DNA of 64,000 bases from Apostichopus japonicus. Its lineage: Eukaryota; Echinodermata; Holothuroidea; Aspidochirotida; Stichopodidae. Every line of letters begins with the position of its first letter. Positions within the stretch are counted from its first letter, which is position 1. The notes below the pieces were generated by a model. That model made no database searches. It was given only the letters and a program-made list of their open reading frames with translations, and was not told the origin of the DNA. This document shows, piece after piece, positions 26,501 through 38,500 of this stretch. The position numbers and the translations under genes are program-made. The stretch covers positions 14,467,213 through 14,531,212 of the forward strand of contig NC_092574.1 in assembly GCF_037975245.1 (NCBI RefSeq), read 5' to 3'.

Positions 26501-29500
26501 CAGATATGCTAGAAGGTCATATATTGGTCACCCACACCACACTCAAATTTCAAACAAGCATTTTATTGCCATGCCAAAATTTACATACTGTAACCACACA
26601 GAGATTTTAGTCTATTTTAATAATGAACTAAATATGCACCAAAAATATGCACAAAAAAAATAATTGGGAATAATATGGATGATCAGAGCCTCTAGGAAAG
26701 TACTTTGGAAAACTTCTAGCGATTTTTGCATACTAAAATTTGGGGCCATTACTGATGACCTTTTAAACTGTGATAGTAATAATTGTAGCAGAATAATTTT
26801 GTACAACTTTGGTTTTTTCCTGAATTGTGTTCGTGTTTATCTTATTCTGAACGATTGTGCAGTGCCAAGACTTTGTATGGTTCATGTACAGTGTCATCTC
26901 AAGTCACACCATTAGGTCTTACTACATGTTGGATAGATGTATGAAAAGAGTGGGAATTCATTGCTCTTGGTATTGGTGGGGAGGGGGAGGAGGTGGTTGA
27001 TGAACAATTAAAGATAATGATGCTGTCAAAGAAGTTGTGTGGGTTCAAATTAATGACAACATTTATGTGGACTTGCAGCCTGGCAAAAATTTGTTGCGAT
27101 TAGATTTGCACATTGCAAAATTTATCTTTCAAGACTATATCATCGGAAGTCATGCAGTTATTTTCTGTGGAACAAGTGGCAAAATGTACATTTCAGTATA
27201 TCCGCCTTCATACATAATTGAAAACCATTGTAACGTAGTTTTGAGGCATCAAGTTCTGATCTGCAAAAAAAGGCTTAAAACAAATTAACTGCGAGAGCAA
27301 TATATGTTGAGATAGATACTATACCATGCAGTTTAGAGTTAAGACAGAGTGGTTCATTTTGCGGTGTCCAGTCGTGACTATCGATTGAATGTGTGTCGAT
27401 CCTGTGTTAATGACAAGTATAGTGCATCTGTTCAGTCGTACCCAATTAGTTCATTGCATGGTAACCATTATACTAAGAAAGTATTCTGGGGATGCATTAA
27501 TCTGGTTTTAGAATAAAAATGAGGTGTTATATTACTCATTCAGTTTCCTCTTCTAACTGTCTCCACGTACCAGTTACAATCTGTAAGTGCACTAGCTTTA
27601 TATAGCTCATGTTATGTATGTGCCATTTCAGAGTGCAATTATTGTCATAAGGCATAAAGAAAGCTGCCCCTTTCCTATCAGATTCCAATATCATCATTTA
27701 TAGTAGAAGTGATTTGTGATAGATGTAACCTGTTATTTATGTGAAGTTTTCATAAGTCCTCTTATGTCACTCGTCAAAACAAGACTCCTCTGTATTGTTT
27801 GAACAGCTTGTGTATTGCTCTATATAACAGATGAAGAAAGATTTGCTCCTTTCAGATGCAGATGAAGGCTTGACAAAACAGCTTCACATATATGCTTTTC
27901 TCTCACTTTCTCTTTCTCCTTGTCATTCTATCTTACAGTTCTCCAAGCAGCCAGTATTGGATGCATACACAGCTTTCACAAACAATTTCGATCATGCCAA
28001 AGAACTCATCACAAAAGCCTCTCAAAAGCTTGCGTTTATCAAATTCTTGGAGGTAAGAGTCCATGGCAAAGCAAAGCAGGAAAAAAAACCAATTCTCTCC
28101 CGAAGTAATTAACCTGTTGACCAGAGGGCAGAATGGCTCTGGTCAATTTGTTTATAAGCAGGGTTAAAACATCACGAAGCTCGTTAAAGGTAGAAGATTT
28201 TCAGTAGCGCACCAAAGCTCTCCAGGTTGTTAAGCTTTACTCGTATATTCTCCCCCCAGAGACAGTATATCACAAGCATCAGGGACTACTTCGAGTGTAT
28301 TCCCTGCTGTCTTGCGGGGGTTCTCCAAGGCAAAACATACCTCTAATTTATAGAAGCTTTTAATTTACCAGAGAACCTCTACCAGGGGTGTCAGTGATTT
28401 TTCATTCAAATTGTGGAAGAGAAAAGGATTTGGTTGTTCAAAAGGAAGTCAAGAGTGTATCTCGTAGAGTGATAGCATATGCTTACACAGGGACATTTAT
28501 GTTCATTTTAATGTTACTTTAATGAGAAGCTAGACCACAGCAGATTGACACTCGGCTTGTAAACTTGGATGTTTTATGTTGGCTGTCTCCAGGACTCTAA
28601 TTAGCATGGTTATAGTAATCAATTAGAAACATTAAGTTAACTAGTCACTGATTTGTAATCAAAGTTACATGGAAATGACTTGTAGAAATAACTGTCTAAA
28701 GAATTAAAATAATATGTATTCTTAGGTTTGTATGTAATCCAAAGAAAACAATGTTAGTTTACATGGAACATGAACTGCTGGACCTAATTTAGAGCATATT
28801 CAACATTAGCCCCCGAAAATTTTCCACATTTTAACATCAAAGTTAGCCATACTGTCTATGCTGCTCCTTTAAACCAGTGAAAGAAAATCTTGAACTGTGA
28901 TTTTCAATGTCATGTAGTTTATAGGTTGGAGTGTTTTACAGTTTTTTTCTGTGCCAGGGGAATAAGACAGTCTATCTGTATCTGCAAGCTATCTGATTGG
29001 AGTGTTCAGGTCCCTGTCGACCCTCTTTTTACAGAGTTAAAGATGTAAAGATGTGATATATGCTTGGGAGTGTTAAGTAGTATCAACATCTTCTCTTCTT
29101 TTGGATACTAGCTGTTCCTTGCTTGAACTGTTTTTATGTGCCAGGGGACATTCCTTGAACATTAATGTAATTAGGGCAGACACGTCTAAACAGAGACAAT
29201 CTCTACTAGTTTGTTTGATTTCACCTTTGGTCGAATTTACAAGTTTGACGTAAGTGTGCGAAAGGGCAAGAAGGGGGTATTTTGTTAAGATCAGCAGTTG
29301 TAGAGCATTGAATGCTTATCTTAACAAATCAAATTTGTTCCAAGACAGTAGCAGATTACCCAAGTTTATAAAATCAATTTGAACTTATAAACGTACGGGT
29401 AAGAAAACAAATTTGTTTGAATTTATGGTACATGGTAACAAAAGAAATTTGTTTTCTTGATGTTAAAGGGAAATGAGGAGTGTTAAGACAAGGTACTGTA

Positions 29501-32500
29501 GCCTTACTGTGTGATATCAAATCTGCTGTCGTCAAATCAGACTTGATTGGTTTAAATAGGATGTTGCAAAACATTTGACTTTTCAAATTAAAATAATTAC
29601 CTACCAATGAGGCTTAGAGAAGTATTAAATTGCTTAAAATATGTGTGAATTATTATGTTTTGACCGTATTGAAATAATGGGACAAGATAATTTTGAGTAG
29701 ACGTTAAAAATCCTAAAATAAAATCTTGATTCATTAGCAGATCGTTTGTATTAATACCTTTGACTTAATCCAATGGTAGGATTCTTGAAAATAGAGTTCT
29801 ATGAAAACAACATTTTTTTCCTTAATATTTATGTTGTTGCTATTTGTAAATTTATTATTTTTGCTTTTGGATGTTGGGAGATGTAGGTCTGACTACTACA
29901 GTGCTAGCAAGTGGATTTAGGAAAGGATAGGAAAAGTAACTGAAACTTCTGGTAGCTCATTATTTCTTTTCTGTAATGTTTTCTTTTCATATTTTGTTTG
30001 TACTTAGGAAAGGACCAAAGAACATAAAGAAAGATTGCATATAGATGACCTCATTATTCAACCAGTACAAAGAATTCCAAGATATGAGCTGTTACTCAAG
30101 GTAAACATATCATATTTAAACATTAAGTTTGATTTGTTATTTATTGTTAGGTATTTGTGTTACCAAAATGTGCAAAGTGTTTCCTATAGAGTCAGTACTT
30201 CTGTTTTTGTCGATCATCACTAATGACAAGATACATTTTGTGATGATGCGCCAGGCGAATGGGGTATTGTATTGCCTAGTGCAGGGTTGTCCAACCTACG
30301 GCCCGCGGGCCACAGTCCGGCCCGCCGCAGGGTTGTGTCCGGCCCGCCAGAGATGCTCTACGGTGCGAAACTTTAGTGAGCAGAATTATTGATAACAATT
30401 TGAAGCTACTGTATAATCATGTATATCACATGCCTCATATGTCATTCGACGATAGCAGTATTCAAGGAATACAATATCAAACGGCATTACAATACAAAAC
30501 ATTCCAGCAAGTATGATGGTATCAAAAGACAGTTAAGGATTGACCGAGTCAATAAACTGAAACAAAGTATCGTAGGTCAACAGTCTTTTTTCAAAATTGG
30601 TAATGAAAACTCTGAAAATGCAACAAAACTCAGTTTCATGATAAGCGAAGCCATAGCCAAGAAGGGAAAAAATCGAAAAATCGAGCGTAGGGTTCATGCT
30701 GCCCCCTCCTTCATCATAATCATTCCATGTGGCCCTCCTCTGCAAAAGGTTGGACAACCCTGGCCTAGTGATATGGAAATGTACATGATATGTACATTAC
30801 ATATCTATCAGAGGATGTCAAGTTTATGTGTAAAAATCAGGTCAAAAGAACAATTTTCTGTGTCCAAGTTGCAGTAATTTGAAATTTTACTAAAATTATT
30901 TTCCAAAAGTTGCCATTTTTGGCAGATTTGACCACTTGTCAGGCATTTTTGACAGATGTCTGTTAAGACAGACATAGACTGTTTCAGAACATTCTACATC
31001 AATGGAGGGTGGTCAACAGTTAAGAGGTCCTCAAAGATGATCATATCTCCTAAAAGAAGCCAAGGAATGGCCCAAGTATTTTCCTCAAAATTGTCCATGT
31101 ATTTTGAATTCAGTTTTTTGCATGTAGTATGACAAAAACTTTCATATTGTCATGATGTTTTGTGGAGATTATTCTCAAATTTAAATAATTTTAAGATATC
31201 TATGTAAAATGACAAGGTTTGCGTTTAAATATTTTGACAAAGGAGGTATCCATAATATGTGTTTGCATGAGCCACCGCTAGTCTCTGCCCAGGGAATTAA
31301 TTAAACTAATTAAACTAAAATTAGTGTACAGACTTTGGCTATTAGTTTGTGAGAGCTCTGAATGTTGTCTGATTATAAAATACACTGGTTTCTATGTACA
31401 AAAACTACTAATATACTGTACATCTTTGTACAGGTATATGGCAAGTTGCCCCATTTCCATAGCATTTTGCAATGTACAGGATAAATTAAATACCCTGCTG
31501 CCCATTGAGAGTTCCATTCAAGTAAAGATAGTTTCAAAATTGAATGACCTCTCATTATATACTATTTTCATATTTATTGATCAAATCCAAAATACAACTA
31601 TATTGGAATTATTGCTGAAGATTAGTTAATTAAGATATCCACTATAGAAAATTACCTTATGACCTGATTAATCTTAACCTGTCAGGCATTTTTACTATTG
31701 CACTTTCCCTTCTATACTTAGCCCATTGAAACTGCTAACACATTAGTACTGGTTTTTTCACTGACCCAATTTTGGGGTTACTTCCCAGCTCCTCTTCCAT
31801 TGACTTTTACCATCCTGAAGTTGTATCGTGCACACTTCGTGGATGAAATTTCTTCCCTCTGAATCGTGGTGTTATCGATAACTACATACCATGTCACACC
31901 CAATGTATTCTAATATTTTCTACATTGTGTGACAAATGAGAGATGTCGTTGAGAATTTTAACCTTTTGAAAAAGAAAGAAAGATGGTCTATTGATTACAA
32001 TATATGTGTGTGTGGTAAGGAACATGTAAATTACAGTGATATCATCAACATGGGCAACACCATGAAGGCTAGATGATTACTTGTGGTTTCGTCTTGTATC
32101 TCGTCACTGTGTAATGTCCTCGACATTTTAATCAACAAATTCCTGATGAGGATACTCTTTCCATCGCTGCTACCTTTCTAGAGCTCTGACTTTGAGACTA
32201 AAAGGATTCTCTGTCTCCTTGTTTTGACTTTAGGATTTGATTGACAACACCCCTCCAGAACACGAAGACATTGAGAGCCTCAACATGGCGCTGGACACCG
32301 TGAGGAAGCTCGCTGTAGCTGTTGATGAGAGTAAGAATCTCGCTGACAATGCTCGGAAAGACGAACAAGCATTGAAAGACTTGGAAGGATTAATTGATGG
32401 TGTGGATCTGGTTTCACCCCACAGGAAGTTTGTGAGACAGTACGCTATCACAGAGATGGTAAGATGCCACTAGCATGTTGGCCATTGCATTTATTGATCT

Positions 32501-35500
32501 GCAGTATCTATTGGCAAGTGAGATGTGTTTTGGTTTTTTGCGGATATCTTGTCAGAACAAACAGCTCACAATAACATGACGGAAGCTTTTAAGAAGCCGT
32601 CTCATTTACCGTTGCATGGCCAGTGCCTGATGTGTCTTGGTATTAATGAAAGTTAGGAGTGCAAATCAACAGATTTAGGATTGTTACTTTAATTTATCAT
32701 TCCAAGCTTCCATCTGACAGCCTGATTGGGTGATTAAATTCTTGAAAACAGAAAATAAAAAATAAAAATCTGTATATTTCCATGGTCAGTCATGTCTGAT
32801 GTGATGTAGAGTGTCTACTGATAATAATATACGTAATGCAGATATTGAGAATTATTTTGTCACTTGTGCTTGCATGTAGCCATTGCATTGCAAGGGAAGC
32901 AGCATGAATGTGCTTTCAATAAATTGATGTATAAAATAATACCATATCTATGAAACTGTGAGAGACCTCCTTGTAACTGGGCTCTGCCTCCCTTACCTGA
33001 ACATACACAGAGCAAACAAACTCCACTTATATTGTCAGACGATATGATCAGACTTCTATGTTCTGGAGTGACTCACCATCCCAGATTGGTTGCGTGACTA
33101 CATAATCTTTCCCTATTAGTATAAACCAAGAAGAACAGGCATCTAGGTGGGTGTACCCCCCACCCCCCATCCTCCCTTTTCAACCTATACCAAAGATTGG
33201 AAGCAATTATTAGCACAGTCTTGTGTTTGTGCACCAAAGTTGTGGTGCTGTGGCCGAGTGGGTAAAGGCAGGTGGCATTTGAAGCAATGAGGCTTAGCAA
33301 TCGGGAGGTTCGGGTCCAACGCCCGGCCGGGTCATAGCATAGTAGGGTGGGTGTTTCATCCAAGAGCAATCTATGGTTTTCCCATCTGAAATGACTTTCT
33401 AACTTGAAAAGATTCTAAATTTGAATTAAAATGTAAAATTGGAAGCCACCAGATAAGAAAGCCCTTGCGGACTTCTCCCTCATTTGTGGTCGCTTAAGCA
33501 TCGTAAAAATAACTGCCTGATTATTACTATTATTTGTAGCCTATATGACTAAGAGTGCACAATTTCACATATAATGGTTTATTTGTTGGACTTACCTTTA
33601 AATACCTCTTAGTTCTCCATCCCAAAATCTTGGATTGCCCCTGAAAGATGTCACCTTTTCTTGAAATTGGCCTCCAGACAAGTACTTGTTTGTCATGTAT
33701 CACTCGTACCATTAACATTTAGTTATCAGTTGATGTTTGAGGCATTAGAGGGCATAAGAGTGCATAAGAGGACATTTGGATTATGTTCATACACTGATAA
33801 TGAGTCAGCTTTTGCTCTTTACCATTAACATTAAGTCATCAGTAGTTGTTTGAGGCATTAGAGGGCATTGGAGGGCATTAGAAGGCATTTGTGTTATGTT
33901 CACTGATAATGAGTCACCCTTTGCTCTGACCTGTCTATCAATTGATGCTGACCTGTATGAGGTTCGTAACCCCCAATCTTACTGTACCAAACAAGATGAG
34001 TAACTTAGCTTCAAATTTATTGGAATGTGGTACTTTCCCCTGCCATCAGAGAGTCAATGGTGTTTGCATGTTCCATTTTTGGTTTTGCTAAAAGTTCCTG
34101 GACAGGAAAGGACCTTTTCGACACACAATACTGCACGAGATGGTACTTTTGTTAAATTTAAGGTGTGTTACTGGTAATGTAAACCTATACAAAAGTAAAA
34201 CTGTGATAGGAAATAGTATCCAGGACGATAGCTCATAGGACAAGCAACAGGTAGCTAACAGATTTGGTATTCATGATAGGTTCTAACTTGGCTTTTGCCA
34301 TTGTACCACATGAAGAGTGAACATTAGCAATCTCCGTATTAACAACTCAAGGTACTTTTGTGTCTGCAAAATAAGTTTCTTGTGTGTAAATATATTACAA
34401 CTGTTACTTATGTCCATGATGTTCTAATAAACATTCTCTCAGACAATTGGAACATTAGTCACGGGTAACCCAGCTTAATGACCAGGGCTTTAAAGCAGCT
34501 GTTTGTGTTGATTGCCATGTTCTGGCATTCCCCCTTCCCTCCCCCCCCACACACAATTTTTCATTTTAAAGTAAAAGGAGTTTATGTATATTGTACTTTA
34601 TGAATACTATGATTTACTTCACTTCCTGGCTTTACCTAGCTGTACTCTCATAAACCTCAAAAGTAAGACAATATGCTTGTATGCCCTTTGGATGGTAGAA
34701 TGTGGAGGGTCATTGACTGGCAGTGACCAGTCCCGGGGGCCTACAGCCTAACAAAGGTTACCACTTCACTTGTAGAGTAAAGTAGTGCATGAGTGCTAAG
34801 TTGTGAGGAGCCATGTAAGCTTGACACTCCTTAGCATCCAAACCTGGTTTAGTTTCGGGGTACACATTTCTCAAGGAAAGAAGGTGCAGTCATCTGATAA
34901 AGTAGCATTGTGATGACAATGACAAACAACATCAATCATTAAGTTTAACAGTAGTTGGACGCTATTGTAGAATAGATGTTATGACTTGATACATATGTAC
35001 TATGACCATGACCTTGTCTTAATTCCTGTGTCAACATTTGTTTTGAGAAGTATTAGAAAAGTAACACCCCTTTCTTGAGGTTATTCAACTTGTGCATTGT
35101 GACATTGCAACAATTAAACTGTCTAGTTTCTTTTAATCTATTTGCAGGCTTTAATTTGCAAACACAACTGGCTACATTCAAGTCTTGAAGCTCACTTAAA
35201 TTGTGACTGGTTTCCTGTTTGAAATTTCCATGTCCCTTGTTTAGATCAAAGGTCTATAAATTACATGCTGTATATATATACCTTATTGAAGTTTCCCATA
35301 TAAATGAATCTCTTTCATTCAGACACTTTAATACATCACCACATTCTTCTCTGAGCTTTGAATTTCCAAAAGAGTAATTAAAAAGTTTTGTCAAGGGAGA
35401 TCGTTTTCTGCCAGCGGTCATGTGTGCATTTGATGGTCTCACAAATGCCTCACCTTGATGACTCTCATATTCTCATAAACTCTAAGATGGTATGTATACA

Positions 35501-38500
35501 ATCTCTGCTGCATTCTATCCTCCAAGGCATTTATGAACATCAAGCATTTGCTTGCCCACGTTACCACAAGACAGTTGCATCTTAGAAAATGAGTCCCAAG
35601 AAGTGCCTTGGAATCTTTCTCCACTATCTTCTTGAAGTAAGGTTGCCATGTCAATGTGTCATTGCAGAAGCAGCAGAAGATTTTCTGTAGACATGCAATA
35701 GTTTTGTCAGGATATTTTAGTGACAGTTTATTGACAAGAGTTGAAATTCACCAACTGCATAAAATCACTATTGTAATTATTGATGTTGTCAATTGACTGC
35801 TTGCTGAGTTTCAGGACTAGAGGCTCTAGTACAGATTTTTTTTTATTCTTCCTTTTTCTTTGTCTTATTTGGCTCTGTTGCTAATTTTGTTTTGAAGTGG
35901 AAAAGGATGAAAGTATACTTCTTCACAGATGAAGGGAAATAGTTAAGAAAAAAAAAATAGAAAATACTAGTAGAGTTGTCAAAGAGTGACCATCATGGAA
36001 ACAAGGAAGATATAAAATCAGGAGTAAATGAGGTAAATGAAAATAATCTCAGTCGATTTAAGGAAAGACAGGTGCATGCCCAAATTTGTTTGTAAAAGTT
36101 TCCATGATTTGTGTATTGCTTGATTGAATGTTTACTGTTAGTGTCATAAGGAAAGTCATATTGGTTAGGTTAGGTTTACATTGAATCATTCAAAATTCAG
36201 TTCTTATTTACTGTATGCAGTTCTTATATGTTTACCTTTAAAAGCTAACCTGATCCAGAGAGAGATCTCAGGGGTTGAATTACTACATCGTCGATTTGTT
36301 TTATTACATGTTTTGCCATCAATTTTCATGGGCCCTTGAACAAAAAAAAATTTGGCAATTGAAACTGATACAGTTGTTTAAAATAATTTTTTCAGAAACT
36401 TGCTCCGTCTTCGACTTCTACTTTACCAGCAAAGGTAAACTTGTTGAAAAACTCTTCAATTTATTGTCTCATTCTCTTCTTTCTTTACCACTGAGGTTTA
36501 TGATTCTTTCTCCTCTTGATACTTTCTGGTGGCAATAACTTTTAATTAATCTTCCAGAAATACTTCCATATTGGTAGTTTTAAAGAAAGAAATAAGCTGT
36601 GATATGCAAATTGTAGGTTGCTATTCAAACTACAAACTTGTGTAATGTTGTATGGGGGGTGGGGGGGGGGTTCATACTCTTCTGTACTGAACGGTGATGG
36701 CAAGGAACTCATCTTCTTACTCCACTAATGAATTATTATACGATATTTCTTAAATAATAATCAATAATTAATTGCTGTCAGAATGCAAATAGAAGGTGAA
36801 AATGGCATGATTGCAGAGAAAGGTGTAAGAGCTAGAAGAGAGTACTTAGGCCTATAGCAACTATAATACATTGTGGACTATCATCAACATTTTATTCCAA
36901 ACCAACTGAACATAAAGGCTGCAGTGATCCAACTATAAAACACCTCCATAGATTTCTTCACCAATCGAAGTATTAAAAGTAAGGAAATCACTTTAAATCT
37001 TGATATTTCATCAACCAGTCAATTTTCAATATAACGCTAGTTACTTTGAAGAGCAAATTTGAAGCGTTTGAATTTTCCTTTACATTTTGAAATGAAACTT
37101 GTCTTAGAATGACCTGCATTATTATGTGAGTATGAAATACCATATAAAAAATTGAATACAACAAACTTGGCCACCATTCATTGCTCGGGAACACAGCCCA
37201 ATACAATACTTTGGGAATGGGAATCCGAACATAATTTTGACATTGCTATGGCAGTTAAAAAACAATTTTACTCTAGTAATGACTCTGACAAAGTCACACA
37301 TGATTGCTATACATGCAGGTCAGAATAACAGTTCCATATGCGAAATACCACAATGACAAGGCCTCTGTATGGGTTATATGTTAGCTTCATGACACACTGA
37401 AAGGAATTAATTTTACAGCTTTTCACAATTATTTTGTCAAAATATTCACCATGATGCAAGTGACCATACAGGCCAAAGAATTGTAGTTGTATGATATTCA
37501 GCAATGGATTACTTCCAACTTTTATAAGTATAAATAGTAATTTTCTTTTTCTGTTGGTATTCCAAAACAAAAAGGAGACATTTTTTGATAATCATGCAGC
37601 TGGACTTTTCTTCTATTTTTGTCAATTTTAAATGAAAACGTTACAACAAATAATACTTGTGCAGAGAGCAAGAGACAAGAAAATTTCACTAATGCTTTGC
37701 AAAAAAGAGAAAACAGTTTAAACAAGTACATATTTGCACAAAATTACAATGACGTTTGCTACTATGTTGTTTAAGAACTGTTCAAATGAAAAATGAAAGC
37801 TTTGGCAATAGTTTATTTACTATGTACTGTAGGCACTAGTTTTGCCAGGGATTTGGCCCATTTGAAGAGTTCCAGGGAATAAGAAAAAAAATAACATAAT
37901 TGTAAAAGTGACAATTTTTAGCGAAGGTTAAATCAGTGTACTCACCTACCTAATCATCCACTAAACCATCATGAAAAGAGTTTAAATTATCATGTATCTC
38001 AGAATTTTCATGGTTTCATGTAAATATGCAAAATCAGATCTTGCCTTAAAGTCTCAATGTGTGTTTGCCAAATTTTAACTTCGACCTTTCCAGCTTACTG
38101 CCCTAAAATCTCAGTGAAAATAAGACCATTCTATTCAATTTTCATATTAATAATCATTATTTTTTATTAAGTTACCTGTCGTTAAACATTTTGAGCTGGA
38201 TAAAATTCGCTAGATTTTTTAACGAGTTCGTAGATTCTACAAAGTTTACTCTAAATTTGCAAGCCCCACCCAACAGATCATGTGCCAGTCAGATCTCTGT
38301 TCTGTTTTTGACCGTTAGGCATAGGACTTAAGAGTGGACGATACGAGTATCTATAGGTTACATCTTGTATAATGAATATGCTGATATGGGCGGTCGCAGT
38401 GATTTTACGGTTAATCATAAGGGCAACAGAAAAATAAATTTCTTTCTTTCGATCGCGACAGCTTTTCTCCAATAAACCCATCTGGTCAGAGTGCATTTAG

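Larger units (their letters stand above)
30101..32233 (+). other. Intron, 2.1 kb, with a hAT insertion
   Basis: GT-AG intron carrying the hAT derivative at 30282-30762. The rest is AT-rich, with short AATTAA-rich patches near 31294-31320. Confidence 0.85.

Noticed and set aside
33251-33330. Possible tRNA-Leu or tRNA-Ser gene
   Set aside because: Box A and box B are present, but no acceptor stem pairing or clear anticodon loop; it fits a SINE head instead.
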